A stretch of DNA of 64,000 bases from Flavobacterium aquiphilum (GCF_027111335.1 NZ_CP114288.1:4588001-4652000), one strand, 5' to 3'. Shown: positions 25,138-34,481, counted from the stretch's first letter. The notes: generated from the sequence alone by a model not told the origin. Program-made: numbers and translations.

Positions 25138-26301
25138 CAAATACACTTCAACCTTATCCCCTTTTTTCAATTCATAATGTCCGTGCGGAACATAAACCAG
25201 TCCGTTGGAAACTGAAAAAGAATTGAGCATAGAGGAATTTTGATGGCTTAGAACTTCTGCTTCACCATCGTTGATGCTGGCTTTCAAAAACTGACAACGA
25301 GTGTTTTTTACTTCATAATCGTGAGCTAATGAAACCATAACGGCCTGTTGGTAATTCGCTTCAGCTCCAGACATGATAGCCAGCGTTGGTAAAACATAAA
25401 CATAAAAACAAGTCAGGCAGGCAGCAGGATTTCCGGGCAAGGCAAAAACCATCTTATTGTGCAATTTACCCGCAAACAAAGGCTTCCCCGGTTTTTGATT
25501 GACTTTGTAAAAAAGAGTCTGCACTTGCAATTCTTTTAAAGCACGAGCCACAAAATCATAATCCCCGACCGATATTCCGCCAGAAACCAAAACCAATTCG
25601 TTGCATGTTAAAGCGTCATTTAGTTTGTTTTTGGTATTTTCAAAATCATCATTGACTTCATACAAAGTCACCGCATCATAATAGGCGTCCAACAAAGCTG
25701 ATTGCAGCATAATTCCGTTGCTTTCATACACTTTTCCGTGTTCGAGCGGCAAGCCCGGTTTGGTAAGCTCATTACCTGTCACCACAATACCAATCTTGGG
25801 CATTTGAAAAACCTTTACATGTGTAAAACCAAGTCCAGCCAAAAATCCAATTGCAGCGGCGTTTAGCAAAGTTCCTTTTTCAAGTGCCAAATCCCCTTTC
25901 GAAATCTGTTCGCCGATAGGTCGCACATTTGTTTCGGGTTGTACCAATTCGTCCAGCAATAATTGAGTTCCATTTGCAGAGACCTTCTCAATCTGAATTA
26001 CAGCCTGAGCCGAATCCGGTACGGCTGCTCCGGTAAAAATCTTTACGGCTTGCCCCGGAAGCAATTGGACCAAATGCGAATCACCTGCTTTTACTTCGCC
26101 AACAATTTCATAAACCAAATCATTGTGCAGGCATAAAGCATAACCGTCCATCGCCGATTGGCGAAAAGGAGGCATATTGATTGGTGATGAAAGAGATTCG
26201 GCCAAAATATGTTTTCTAGCTTGAAAAAGAGGATATTCTACTTTGTGTAAAGCAGGCAAATTATGTTCTAATATTGAAAAAGCTTCTTGAACGGATATCA
26301 T
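25132..26301 (-). CDS. moeA: Molybdopterin molybdenumtransferase MoeA
   Basis: MoeA inserts molybdate into adenylylated molybdopterin. I choose the ATG at 26299-26301 (389 residues, MISVQEAFSILEHNLPALHK); an upstream extension would read through a dispersed repeat. The landmarks are PPFRQSAMDGYAL (about 48-60), VQIEKV, NVRPIGEQISKGDLAL, VVTGNEL, SGGISVGDYDFV and the Lys/Gly-rich VNQKPGKPLFAGKL ... ALPGNPAACLTCF. It completes the cofactor pathway of the operon at 6.5-11.8 kb although it is located 13 kb away. No ModE-like site is visible upstream. Confidence 0.95.
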   Translation of the reverse strand: MISVQEAFSILEHNLPALHKVEYPLFQARKHILAESLSSPINMPPFRQSAMDGYALCLHNDLVYEIVGEVKAGDSHLVQLLPGQAVKIFTGAAVPDSAQAVIQIEKVSANGTQLLLDELVQPETNVRPIGEQISKGDLALEKGTLLNAAAIGFLAGLGFTHVKVFQMPKIGIVVTGNELTKPGLPLEHGKVYESNGIMLQSALLDAYYDAVTLYEVNDDFENTKNKLNDALTCNELVLVSGGISVGDYDFVARALKELQVQTLFYKVNQKPGKPLFAGKLHNKMVFALPGNPAACLTCFYVYVLPTLAIMSGAEANYQQAVMVSLAHDYEVKNTRCQFLKASINDGEAEVLSHQNSSMLNSFSVSNGLVYVPHGHYELKKGDKVEVYLL

Positions 26302-26378
26302 GCGTTTATTTTTAATAATTTCAAAATCTGAGTTTGATCTTAAATTCTTATTTTTGAGATAATTGTAAAAAAGCAGAA

Positions 26379-26497
26379 TGTTGATCTTTAGCCCCGATAG
26401 TAACGAAAATCCTCTTGTACTGGTGTTCAGTACAAGAGATTGTAGCGAAAAGCGGGAGGATACTTGTAAAAAACAACAAATGTTCTGCTCCAAAAAA
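26379..26497 (+). repeat. Dispersed structured element, copy 4
   Basis: It shows TTAGCCCCGATAGTAACG, AAAATCCTCTTGTACTGG, the stem partner CAGTACAAGAGATTG, TAGCGAAAAGCGGGAGG and the tail TTCTGCTCCAAAAAA. It lies between divergent moeA and the gene at 26645, in sense with the latter. Confidence 0.85.
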
Positions 26498-26644
26498 TAA
26501 TAATCGAACTCAAGTTCAAAAATACAATTCGAAAATGATTAAACCGAAACTTATCTATTGAAATAAAAAATAAATATTAGTAATTTAGTTAAACCTTTGA
26601 ACTTTAAATCAGTCTTATAACGATAATCTAAAAACTCACAAACT

Positions 26645-27133
26645 ATGAAAAAATTAATTATTGCCTTAGTATTAGGCATAGGAATGACTTGCATGGCTCA
26701 AGAAACACCAGCAAAACCAAACAGAGGAGACAGAGGTCAAATGCAAAACATGACTCCTGAACAACGTGTTCAAAAACAAGTTGAAAAAATGACCAAGGAT
26801 TTAAGCTTGGACGCAAAACAACAAGAAGCTGTAAGTCAACTTTTGACAGAGAAAAGCAAAAAAATGCAAGACGCCAGAGCTAAAAGATCAGGTGGTGGAC
26901 AAATGACTGATGATGAAAGAAAAGAAATGAGAACTGCAATGCAAGCCGAAAGACAAGATACTGACACAAAATTGAAAGCTATTTTGAATGCTGATCAATT
27001 CAAAAAATATTCTGAACAAAGAGCTCAAAACGAAGACCGAATGAGAGAAAGAATGCGTGAAAGAAGAGATGACGGTGGTTTTGGAGGAAATAATGGCGGC
27101 GGTGGTTTCGGCGGAGACGGAGGAAACAATTAA
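26645..27133 (+). CDS. Secreted Spy/CpxP-like (DUF4890-type) helical protein with Gly-rich tail
   Basis: A signal peptide is present (MKKLIIALVLGIGMTCMAQE). The mature part is helical and charged. It has the repeated pattern MTPEQRVQKQVEKMTKDLSL (about 36-55) and LNADQFKKYSEQRAQNEDRM (about 114-133), like the LTxxQ/LTpeQ helices of Spy and CpxP. The C-terminal 25 residues are Gly/Asn-rich (GGFGGNNGGGG). It is probably a periplasmic protein with a chaperone or metal/stress-related role, but that is inference from the pattern. It is monocistronic with a hairpin downstream. Confidence 0.78.
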   Translation: MKKLIIALVLGIGMTCMAQETPAKPNRGDRGQMQNMTPEQRVQKQVEKMTKDLSLDAKQQEAVSQLLTEKSKKMQDARAKRSGGGQMTDDERKEMRTAMQAERQDTDTKLKAILNADQFKKYSEQRAQNEDRMRERMRERRDDGGFGGNNGGGGFGGDGGNN

Positions 27134-27170
27134 TAGCATCCCGCTTATTTGAACAATAATCAAAAAGAAA

Positions 27171-27222
27171 AATTCCACTCATTTATACCAATTAAGGTTG
27201 GATAAACGAGTGGAATTTGTGT
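27171..27222. terminator. Hairpin between convergent genes
   Basis: AATTCCACTC (27171-27180) and GAGTGGAATT (27208-27217) pair perfectly over 10 bases, with AAAAAGAAA before and TTTGTGTTTT after. It can terminate both the Spy-like gene and hemL. Confidence 0.75.
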
Positions 27223-27239
27223 TTTATGACTTAACGTTT

Positions 27240-28526
27240 CTAGAACGTTTTTGAAACTTTATCAATCGCCCGGATGGTAAAATCCAAGTCCTCATAAGTC
27301 AGTGCATCAGTGATGAACCAGGTTTCATAAGCTGATGGAGCGATATAAACTCCCTCGGCAACCAATCCGTGGAAGAATTTCTTAAAGGTTTCATTATCCC
27401 CATTTGCTGCTGTTTGAAAATCGGTTACCGGATTAGCATCAAAATGAACCGAAATCATTGAACCCACTCTATTGATAGTAAAAACAACATTATTGGCTTT
27501 CAAAACTCTTTCGATTCCCGCTGCTAAATAAGCTGTTTTTTCTTCTAGTCTTTTGAAAATTTCACGATCAGTATCCAATGCCTGCAACATAGCTAATCCA
27601 GCAGCCATCGCCAACGGATTCCCCGACAAAGTTCCTGCTTGATAAACAGGCCCCAATGGTGCCAGGTAATTCATAATTTCTTCTCTTGCCGCAAAAGCAC
27701 CAACTGGCAATCCTCCACCGATTACTTTTCCGAAACAAACGATATCGGCATTAATATTTAATAATTCCTGAGCTCCACCTCTTGCCAATCTAAAACCAGT
27801 CATTACCTCATCAAAAATTAGCAGAATTCCGTTTACTGTACACAACTCGCGCAATCCTTCCAAAAATCCTTTTGCAGGTGGAATGCATCCCATATTTCCG
27901 GCAACAGGCTCGATGATTATTGCGGCAATTTCATTTTTATTGGCTTCGATCAAAGTCTTTACATTATCCAAATCATTGTATTTGGCAAGCAAAGTATCTT
28001 TGGCCGTTCCTGCCGTAACTCCCGGACTATTTGGAGTTCCAAAAGTAACTGCACCACTTCCCGCTTGTATTAAAAACGAATCAGAATGTCCATGGTAGCA
28101 ACCAGCAAATTTTATGATTTTATCTCTTTTTGTAAATCCGCGAGCCAAACGCACTGCACTCATACAGGCTTCGGTACCCGAATTCACAAAACGGATTTTA
28201 TCAATATTTGGCACCATAGAAACTGCTAAAGCTGCAATTTGAGTTTCTAATTCGGTTGGCATTCCGAAAGAAGTTCCCAGTTTTGCCTTTTCAACAACAG
28301 CTTTTACTACAGGTTCGTATGCGTGACCTAAAATCATTGGCCCCCAAGAATTGATATAATCGATTAATCGGTTTCCGTCTTCGTCAAGTAAATAGGCTCC
28401 TTTGGCACTTTTTACAAATATTGGTGTTCCTCCCACGGCTTTGAAAGCCCTTACCGGCGAATTTACTCCTCCCGGAATTACTTTTTCTGCTTCAGCAAAA
28501 AGCTGACTGCTTCTTTGGTATATCAT
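27240..28526 (-). CDS. hemL: Glutamate-1-semialdehyde 2,1-aminomutase HemL
   Basis: HemL converts glutamate-1-semialdehyde to 5-aminolevulinate in the C5 route to haem. The 428-residue protein is of family length. It has [23 protein letters not shown] at the start (written here in parts: [10 protein letters not shown] and [12 protein letters not shown]), [22 protein letters not shown], the PLP-lysine region [16 protein letters not shown] and [14 protein letters not shown]. The class III aminotransferase fold uses PLP without net amino exchange. It is monocistronic; the glucosaminidase gene upstream is 52 bases away. Confidence 0.97.
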   Translation of the reverse strand: MIYQRSSQLFAEAEKVIPGGVNSPVRAFKAVGGTPIFVKSAKGAYLLDEDGNRLIDYINSWGPMILGHAYEPVVKAVVEKAKLGTSFGMPTELETQIAALAVSMVPNIDKIRFVNSGTEACMSAVRLARGFTKRDKIIKFAGCYHGHSDSFLIQAGSGAVTFGTPNSPGVTAGTAKDTLLAKYNDLDNVKTLIEANKNEIAAIIIEPVAGNMGCIPPAKGFLEGLRELCTVNGILLIFDEVMTGFRLARGGAQELLNINADIVCFGKVIGGGLPVGAFAAREEIMNYLAPLGPVYQAGTLSGNPLAMAAGLAMLQALDTDREIFKRLEEKTAYLAAGIERVLKANNVVFTINRVGSMISVHFDANPVTDFQTAANGDNETFKKFFHGLVAEGVYIAPSAYETWFITDALTYEDLDFTIRAIDKVSKTF

Positions 28527-28578
28527 TATGATTCTTGATTTTAGATTTTTGACTTTAGATTGGACGAATACTATTAAG

Positions 28579-29403
28579 TTATTTCACTATCAGTTTTTGT
28601 CCAACGTAAAGCGCAGTATCCATTAAATTATTTTTCTGTTTTAATTCTTCAACTGTTAAATTGAATTTTTTGGAAACCGAATACAAAGTATCCCCTTTCT
28701 GGATTTCATACAAATTAACCTCATCAATCCCAAAATTATCTTCGAGCAATACTTTGGCTTCATCCTTGGTTATTGCTTTTCCTAAAACTTTACTATCATA
28801 TTGGCTCAAATTGTACGTCTCAATATAGCTTATCAATTTTTCTGGGTATCTTGGATCAGTTGCATAGCCTGCTTCTCTCAAGCCTTTTGCCCAAGCTTTG
28901 TAATCTCCTTTGGGCAATGCAAACAAATTAGCATATCTTTTTTTTCCAGTTAACAACAAAGCATGGTCCTGATACGATTCGGAAGCTTTATCATATTTCC
29001 TAAAACATTCATTGGGAGAATCATCGTCTTTGTAAATTTTATCACCCGTCCAGTCGTTATGGCATTTAATCCCGAAATGATTATTCGCTGTCATTGCCAG
29101 ATCTCCTTTACCTGCACCCGATTCCAAAATTCCTTGTGCCAAAATAATACTAGCGGGAATTCCATACATTTTCATATTATTCATTGCAACCGAGTTATAT
29201 TGTGCAATATAGGCTTTGGTCAATTCATTTGTAGTCATTGGTTTTGAAGTAGTCGGCGATGTATTATTTCCACTGCTTCCTACTTGAATTGGTTTGGAAT
29301 ATTTCCACCCCACCGGTTGTTTTTTAGTCACTATAGCAGGTTTCGAAGAACCGCATCCGATAATAGTCCCAATCAAAAGAAATAAAGCTGTTTTTTTTAA
29401 CAT
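28579..29403 (-). CDS. Lipoprotein glucosaminidase with LysM domain
   Basis: The 274-residue protein starts with a lipoprotein signal ([20 protein letters not shown]; lipobox Cys at 17). Residues about 60-210 are a glucosaminidase domain of the FlgJ/GH73 type: [20 protein letters not shown] with the catalytic Glu in the ILESG segment, [24 protein letters not shown] and [14 protein letters not shown]. The last 45 residues are a LysM peptidoglycan-binding domain ([20 protein letters not shown]). It should cleave cell-wall glycan strands, anchored in the outer or inner membrane. The gene upstream (29422) is 18 bases away, so the two may form an operon. Confidence 0.93.
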   Translation of the reverse strand: MLKKTALFLLIGTIIGCGSSKPAIVTKKQPVGWKYSKPIQVGSSGNNTSPTTSKPMTTNELTKAYIAQYNSVAMNNMKMYGIPASIILAQGILESGAGKGDLAMTANNHFGIKCHNDWTGDKIYKDDDSPNECFRKYDKASESYQDHALLLTGKKRYANLFALPKGDYKAWAKGLREAGYATDPRYPEKLISYIETYNLSQYDSKVLGKAITKDEAKVLLEDNFGIDEVNLYEIQKGDTLYSVSKKFNLTVEELKQKNNLMDTALYVGQKLIVK

Positions 29404-29421
29404 ATATGGTATATTTGGGTG

Positions 29422-30396
29422 TTATGTTTCTATCAATGTTTTGTTTTTGCTTTTCAAAAGCGCATTCATTCCCTGAATTCCCTGCAATCCTCCGGTATGA
29501 ATCAATAAAATTTTAGCATTTTTTGGAAAATAGTTTTTCTGTATTAAATCCATAACGCCAAAAACCATCTTTCCCGTATAAATGGGGTCTAACGGAACTT
29601 GTGTTTTCTTGTAAAACTGATTTATAAACTGAATCAATTCTTCATTCACTTTTCCATAGCCCCCAAAATGATAATCGGTTATTAATTCCCAATTCTCATT
29701 GGTCGCAAATTTACGAATTTCTTCCGGTAAAGTAGTCATTTGCCTAAGGTCGTCAGGAACGCTTTTTTCAATTAAATTTGAAGAAAATTTATTCATGGGC
29801 GTTTCATCTTTTAAAAAATCGACTTTTAATGCCGGAAATCCTAAAACTTTTTGATGAGGCAATGCACTATTGATTAAGCCCGAAATGGTTCCGCCCGTTC
29901 CTACCGCGCAACAAATAAAATCAAAAACACTATCTTCATCAGTCAGTATTTCTTCGCAGCCTTTTATCGCATATTGATTGGTTCCGCCTTCCGGCACAAG
30001 ATAAAACGAACCGAATTTTTTCCTTAAATTAGCTATAAAATCGGGATCAGTTTTCTGTCGATAAGCTTCTCGATTCACAAACTCAAATTGCATTCCGCAT
30101 TCCCGAGCAAACCGCAAAGTTGGATTTTTGTCAATTTTATCCCCCAATTCATCCCCGCGAATCACTCCAATAGTTTTAAAACCCTGTTCTTTTCCTGCAT
30201 AAGCTGCAGCCGCAATATGATTGGAATAGGCACCACCAAAAGTGAGGAACGTTTCCTGCTTTTCGATTTTTGCCTGAAGCAAATTATACTTCATCTTCCT
30301 GAATTTATTTCCTGAAATAAAAGGATGCAACAAATCTTCCCTCTTGATTTCGAGGGAAATTCCGTTGGGAAGATTGTATGTTATTTTTTGATTCAA
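29422..30396 (-). CDS. PLP-dependent D-cysteine desulfhydrase/ACC deaminase-like protein
   Basis: The 324-residue fold-type II PLP enzyme has IKREDLLHPFISGNKFRKMK (about 17-36, with the PLP lysine in GNKFRK) and LTFGGAYSNHIAAAAYAG. It also has AVGTGGTISGLINSALP (phosphate-binding glycine loop) and LIHTGGLQGIQGM at the end. This is the ACC deaminase/D-cysteine desulfhydrase family; in bacteria without ACC metabolism, D-cysteine desulfhydrase or a related D-amino-acid lyase is the more likely role. It is the probable first gene of a pair with the glucosaminidase. Confidence 0.9.
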   Translation of the reverse strand: MNQKITYNLPNGISLEIKREDLLHPFISGNKFRKMKYNLLQAKIEKQETFLTFGGAYSNHIAAAAYAGKEQGFKTIGVIRGDELGDKIDKNPTLRFARECGMQFEFVNREAYRQKTDPDFIANLRKKFGSFYLVPEGGTNQYAIKGCEEILTDEDSVFDFICCAVGTGGTISGLINSALPHQKVLGFPALKVDFLKDETPMNKFSSNLIEKSVPDDLRQMTTLPEEIRKFATNENWELITDYHFGGYGKVNEELIQFINQFYKKTQVPLDPIYTGKMVFGVMDLIQKNYFPKNAKILLIHTGGLQGIQGMNALLKSKNKTLIET

Positions 30397-30485
30397 GCTT
30401 TATGAATATTTTTTTATTTGTACTAAAAAAGATTGCACGCAGGTTTCGCAGATTTTTGAATTCAATTTTCTAAACTTCTAAACAT

Positions 30486-30818
30486 TTAAACTCTCGTATA
30501 CTTCCAAAACCTAAAAAATCTCCTTTTTTCAAGATAATTCAAATCCTGTTCATTGGCGTAAGCCTCTCTTTCAAAACTGATATTTCTATAAGCCAGATTG
30601 GTGTTTTTGTACTGAAGCAAACGTACCGCATATTCGACAAAATACCAAAGAAAAAAAGGCAAAACGAGTAATTCTAATTGTTGGCGAAGATGTATTTTTT
30701 CGTGATTGACTAATACTTTGTTTTCAGAATCAAATCGATATTTTATAAACACAAATGGAAAAACCGTAAGTCCCCGATACCCTTTTGGAATTAAATATTT
30801 GGCAACAATAACAAACAT
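30486..30818 (-). CDS. Small zincin-like membrane-associated protein of unknown function
   Basis: The 110-residue protein contains NHEKIHLRQQLELL near residue 39. HEKIH fits the HExxH metalloprotease motif and is followed about 45 residues later by FEREAYANEQD, a possible third ligand. Between them is a hydrophobic stretch (LLVLPFFLWYFVEYAVRLL), so it may be membrane-associated. The arrangement resembles minimal M56-like or SprT-like zincins, but I do not recognise a named family. It stands alone on the minus strand between repeats and intergenic DNA. Confidence 0.65.
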   Translation of the reverse strand: MFVIVAKYLIPKGYRGLTVFPFVFIKYRFDSENKVLVNHEKIHLRQQLELLVLPFFLWYFVEYAVRLLQYKNTNLAYRNISFEREAYANEQDLNYLEKRRFFRFWKYTRV

Positions 30819-30942
30819 TGATTATAAAATTTATAGATTTGTACAGATAATTTAGGCTAAATCAAAGAAAAACACAATCCCTAAATTGCAAATCTAAATA
30901 AACTAATGAGAATCCTAAATAGATTTTCAAGCATACAAAGAA

Positions 30943-31119
30943 ATGATAGAACAAGATAATGAAAATAAATTAACAGAAGCGGAAGATTTTTATTTCACTC
31001 CTGAAGGTTACAAATGCTTCACCGAAAAATACCATTTAAAAAGAGGCTATTGTTGCAAAAGCGGTTGTCGCCATTGTCCTTATGGGTTTGATAAGAAAAC
31101 GGGGGAGATTAGAAAATAG
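30943..31119 (+). CDS. DUF5522-type small Cys-rich protein
   Basis: A 58-residue open frame from ATG at 30943 to TAG at 31117-31119. The segment DFYFTPEGYKCFTEKYHLKR is followed by YCCKSGCRHCPYGFDKKTG; five Cys and a His in this tight group suggest a small metal site. I associate this with DUF5522, a conserved short Bacteroidota protein that is easily missed because of its length. It has no known function. Its expression is not certain, but the conserved-looking motif supports it as a real gene. Confidence 0.8.
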   Translation: MIEQDNENKLTEAEDFYFTPEGYKCFTEKYHLKRGYCCKSGCRHCPYGFDKKTGEIRK

Positions 31120-31324
31120 ATCTTAGACTGCAGAATTCTTTAAAGTATTAACCATTCAATATAATTGTGGACATCCTTTCTTTAAAATATAGAATTAAAA
31201 TTTACAAGTCCTATCACAGGTCGGATATTCGCTATCCATAGTTTTTTATGTACCAATTTGAAATTAGAAAATCCGAATCGATTTTTTAAACCTTTAAATT
31301 TTTCAACCTTTAAATAAAAAACTA

Positions 31325-33343
31325 ATGACTTTCCAAGAACAAATTCAACAGGGAATCCCATTTATATTACCCCAGCCAAAACCGTTTGACGCAAACATTA
31401 ACCACGCACCGAAAAGAAAAGAAATCTTAACCGAGGAAGAAAAAAAACTGGCGCTTCGAAATGCCTTGCGCTATTTTGAGCCAAAACATCACGAGGAACT
31501 GCTTCCTGAGTTTCGCAACGAACTCGAAACCTACGGACGAATTTATATGTACCGCTTTCGTCCTGATTATAAAATGTATGCCCGTCCAATCTCCGAATAT
31601 CCAGGAAAAAGCGAACAAGCCAAAGCCATTATGCTAATGATTCAGAACAATCTGGATTACGCAGTCGCACAACATCCGCACGAACTGATTACCTACGGAG
31701 GAAATGGTGCGGTTTTCCAAAACTGGGCACAATATTTATTAACGATGAAATACTTGTCGGAGATGACCGATGAGCAAACATTGACGATGTATTCCGGACA
31801 TCCGATGGGGTTATTTCCTTCCCACAAAGACGCTCCTAGAGTTGTTGTCACCAACGGAATGGTAATCCCAAATTATTCCCAACCCAATGATTGGGAAAGA
31901 ATGAATGCATTAGGCGTTTCGCAATACGGACAAATGACCGCCGGAAGCTATATGTACATAGGCCCTCAGGGGATTGTGCACGGAACGACAATTACGGTTT
32001 TGAATGGTTTTCGAAAAATAAAAAGAAGTCCAAAAGGAGGTTTATTTGTGACTTCCGGTTTAGGAGGAATGAGCGGCGCACAGCCAAAAGCTGGAAATAT
32101 TGCCGGCTGCATAACGGTTTGCGCTGAAGTGAATCCAAAAATAACCCACATTCGTCACAGTCAGGGTTGGATTAACGAAATAATTGAGAATCTTGACGAA
32201 TTGGTTCAAAGAGTAAATTTGGCAAAAGCCAATAACGAAACCGTGTCTATCGCTTACCTCGGGAATGTTGTGGATCTTTGGGAACGATTTAACGAAGAAA
32301 ACCTTTATATCGATTTGGGTTCCGACCAAACTTCGCTACACAATCCTTGGGCAGGAGGATATTATCCGGTCGGAGTTTCATTTGAAGAAGCCAATGCTAT
32401 GATGGCAAACAATCCTGATTTATTCAAAGAAAAAGTTCAGGAAACCTTGCGTCGTCATGCAGCCGCTATCAACAAACACACAGCCAAAGGAACGTATTTC
32501 TTTGACTATGGCAATGCCTTTTTACTGGAAGCCTCACGAGCCGGTGCTGATGTACTAAAAGAAGAAAGCATTGCTTTTCCCTCTCCTTCGGGGAGGGCTG
32601 GGGTGGGGATTGATTTCAAGTACCCAAGTTATGTACAGGACATCATGGGACCAATGTGTTTTGACTACGGATTCGGTCCTTTCCGTTGGGTTTGTACCTC
32701 TGGAAAACGGGAAGATTTAGCAAAAACTGATGCTATTGCAAGTCAGGTTTTAGAAGAAATGGCCAAAACAGCTCCTATTGAAATCCAGCAACAAATGCAG
32801 GATAATATTCAATGGATAAAAGGTGCTCAGGAGAATAAATTGGTCGTTGGTTCACAGGCCAGAATCCTATATGCCGATGCCGAAGGTCGTATGAAAATTG
32901 CCGAAGCTTTCAATCAAGCTATTGTCAAAGGCGAAATTGGAGCGGTTGTTCTGGGTCGCGATCATCATGACGTTTCCGGAACTGATTCGCCTTACCGCGA
33001 AACTTCCAATATTTATGACGGTTCAAGATTCACTGCCGATATGGCCATACAAAACGTAATTGGCGACAGTTTCCGCGGTGCCACCTGGGTATCGATCCAC
33101 AATGGAGGCGGCGTTGGCTGGGGCGAAGTAATTAACGGCGGTTTCGGAATGGTGCTTGACGGTACCCCCGAAGCTTCACGACGACTGACTTCAATGCTTT
33201 TTTGGGATGTCAATAACGGAATATCGAGACGCAGCTGGGCCAGAAACGAAGGCGCTGTTTTTGCCATAAAACGTGCTATGGAAGTCGAGCCTTTGTTGAA
33301 AGTGACCCTCCCCAATTTAGTCAATGATGAATTGCTGAAATAA
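31325..33343 (+). CDS. hutU: Urocanate hydratase HutU with an embedded repeat-derived peptide
   Basis: HutU hydrates urocanate to imidazolone propionate in histidine breakdown, using a tightly bound NAD. The 672-residue protein has the family landmarks TYGGNGAVFQNWAQYL, MYSGHPMGLFPSH, VTSGLGGMSGAQPKA (NAD-binding region), YVQDIMGPMCFDYGFGPFRW with the family Cys just before it, and HNGGGVGWGEVINGGFGMVLDG. Between GADVLKEES and DFKYPSYV an extra stretch FPSPSGRAGVGI (residues 418-429) is encoded by a GC-rich dispersed palindrome; the reading frame is kept. No other hut genes are adjacent. Confidence 0.96.
   Translation: MTFQEQIQQGIPFILPQPKPFDANINHAPKRKEILTEEEKKLALRNALRYFEPKHHEELLPEFRNELETYGRIYMYRFRPDYKMYARPISEYPGKSEQAKAIMLMIQNNLDYAVAQHPHELITYGGNGAVFQNWAQYLLTMKYLSEMTDEQTLTMYSGHPMGLFPSHKDAPRVVVTNGMVIPNYSQPNDWERMNALGVSQYGQMTAGSYMYIGPQGIVHGTTITVLNGFRKIKRSPKGGLFVTSGLGGMSGAQPKAGNIAGCITVCAEVNPKITHIRHSQGWINEIIENLDELVQRVNLAKANNETVSIAYLGNVVDLWERFNEENLYIDLGSDQTSLHNPWAGGYYPVGVSFEEANAMMANNPDLFKEKVQETLRRHAAAINKHTAKGTYFFDYGNAFLLEASRAGADVLKEESIAFPSPSGRAGVGIDFKYPSYVQDIMGPMCFDYGFGPFRWVCTSGKREDLAKTDAIASQVLEEMAKTAPIEIQQQMQDNIQWIKGAQENKLVVGSQARILYADAEGRMKIAEAFNQAIVKGEIGAVVLGRDHHDVSGTDSPYRETSNIYDGSRFTADMAIQNVIGDSFRGATWVSIHNGGGVGWGEVINGGFGMVLDGTPEASRRLTSMLFWDVNNGISRRSWARNEGAVFAIKRAMEVEPLLKVTLPNLVNDELLK
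32576..32611 (+). repeat. Dispersed GC-rich palindrome inside the hutU coding sequence
   Basis: TTTCCCTCTCCTTCGGGGAG followed by GGCTGGGGTGGGGATT; CCCTCTCC pairs with GGGGAGGG. The composition contrasts sharply with the flanking codons, and the sequence resembles the intergenic copy at 14698-14740. It adds about 12 codons without a stop or frameshift. Confidence 0.8.
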
Positions 33344-33373
33344 GCAACGATTAGCTTTTGAAATACAAAAGAA

Positions 33374-33525
33374 TATTTTGGAGCTAATCCTGCTATCCGC
33401 TGCAAGATTTTTTATAAACTCGTTTTTTTCTAAGAACAAAAAAGAGCTTCCGCTGGTCGCTTTTTTTGTTCAAGAAAAAAATACTCGTTTTTCAAAAAAT
33501 GCTTTTCACTACTATCAGGGCTAAC
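33374..33525 (-). repeat. Dispersed structured element, copy 5 (minus orientation)
   Basis: On the minus strand it reads TTAGCCCTGATAGTAGTGAA, an enlarged variable arm containing an AACAAAAAAAGCGACC / GAGCTCTTTTTTGTT-like hairpin, then ATCTTGCAGCGGATAGCAGG and AGCTCCAAAAT. It lies between hutU and the DUF4136 gene, antisense to both. Confidence 0.75.
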
Positions 33526-33650
33526 CACCAATTAAAGACAAGCACATTTAAGAAAAATGATTGCAAAAGTTATTTATTTTAACTAATTTAGAACAAATAA
33601 ATTGGTACGATTTTTGCAGTAAATTTAAAGCAACATAAATCATATAAAAG

Positions 33651-34214
33651 ATGAAAACATTCAAACTCTTATCCCTGTTATTGCTTTTCGTAGTTGCCTC
33701 GTGTGACACGGTAAAAGTATATTCTGATTATGACAAATCAGTAGATTTTACGCAATACAAAACTTTTGCTTTTATGAAATCCGGAATCGATAAAGTCGAA
33801 ATTTCCGATTTGGATAAAAAAAGAATCCTGAATGCAATCGATCAACAATTACAGTCTAAAGGTTTTACTAAAAGCGAAAATCCTGATTTATTGGTCAACA
33901 TTTTCACTAAATCAAGAGAAGAAATCAGCGTAAACCAATTCAACGCAGCTTATGGCTACGGATGGGGATGGGGATGGAACCCTTACATGTATGGAGGCCA
34001 TACTTATGTAAGCTCCTCTACTGAAGGAACATTATACATAGACCTAATCGATGCTAAAAAGAAAGAACTTGTCTGGCAAGGAGAAGGTAGCGGAACCCTT
34101 TCTAAAGATATGGCTGAAAAAGATGCTATAGTCAATGATTTTGTTACCAAAATTTTACAACAATATCCTCCGACAAAACCTGAAGTCAAAGAAAATAAGG
34201 AAAAGAAAAAATAA
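33651..34214 (+). CDS. DUF4136 lipoprotein
   Basis: The 187-residue protein has a lipoprotein signal (MKTFKLLSLLLLFVVASCDT; lipobox Cys at 19). The DUF4136 pattern follows: VYSDYDKSVDFTQYKTFAFM, IDQQLQSKGFTKSENPDLLVNI, a Gly/Trp/Tyr-rich segment (YGYGWGWGWNPYMYGG), then TLYIDLIDAKKKELVWQGEG. The C-terminus is Lys/Glu-rich. It should be anchored in the outer membrane, facing the periplasm; the function is unknown. It is followed by the ilv leader region on the same strand, separated by about 75 bases. Confidence 0.88.
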   Translation: MKTFKLLSLLLLFVVASCDTVKVYSDYDKSVDFTQYKTFAFMKSGIDKVEISDLDKKRILNAIDQQLQSKGFTKSENPDLLVNIFTKSREEISVNQFNAAYGYGWGWGWNPYMYGGHTYVSSSTEGTLYIDLIDAKKKELVWQGEGSGTLSKDMAEKDAIVNDFVTKILQQYPPTKPEVKENKEKKK

Positions 34215-34288
34215 TTAGATGAAATTTAAACAGGCTCTTATCCTTTGATTTCTAAAAAATCAATACATTTACAGCCTGAACGAGAAAA

Positions 34289-34339
34289 ATGAAAAACTTA
34301 ATTAACATCGTCGTAATCATTATTATAATTATCATTTGA
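34289..34339 (+). CDS. Leader peptide 1 of the ilvN-like/ilvA attenuator (Ile-rich)
   Basis: A 16-codon frame, MKNLINIVVIIIIIII, contains seven consecutive Ile codons (nine Ile in all) and two Val codons just before TGA. It precedes an attenuator hairpin set and the Ile biosynthesis gene ilvA. Ribosome stalling at Ile codons when charged tRNA-Ile is scarce is the expected signal. Confidence 0.88.
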   Translation: MKNLINIVVIIIIIII

Positions 34340-34420
34340 TAATTATGGCGAGGTGTTATATAAATAAGTAAACAGTATACAATTTATGAAACCTCCCAAA
34401 TCGGGAGGTTTTTTTATTTT
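34325..34420 (+). promoter_or_regulatory. Attenuator 1: pause hairpin, antiterminator and terminator
   Basis: The pause hairpin is ATAATTATC (34325-34333) with GATAATTAT (34338-34346), overlapping the last Ile codons. GAGGTGTT (34350-34357) can pair with AAACCTC (34389-34395) as antiterminator. The terminator AAACCTCCC / GGGAGGTTT (34389-34397 with 34403-34411) is followed by a T-run. The three are mutually exclusive as in classical amino-acid attenuators. Confidence 0.85.
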
Positions 34421-34427
34421 AACCAAC

Positions 34428-34481
34428 ATGCAAAATTTAGCAACAATTATTATAGTAATTATCATTATTCGTTTCACATGA
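34428..34481 (+). CDS. Leader peptide 2 of the ilvN-like/ilvA attenuator (Ile-rich)
   Basis: A 17-codon frame, MQNLATIIIVIIIIRFT, with seven Ile and one Val clustered, begins eight bases after the T-run of terminator 1. It is therefore only transcribed when attenuator 1 has been read through. A second terminator follows it. Confidence 0.85.
   Translation: MQNLATIIIVIIIIRFT

Noticed and set aside
26302..26493. N-terminal extension of MoeA by 64 residues
   Set aside because: The extension reads through a dispersed repeat; family similarity begins at the internal ATG (26301).
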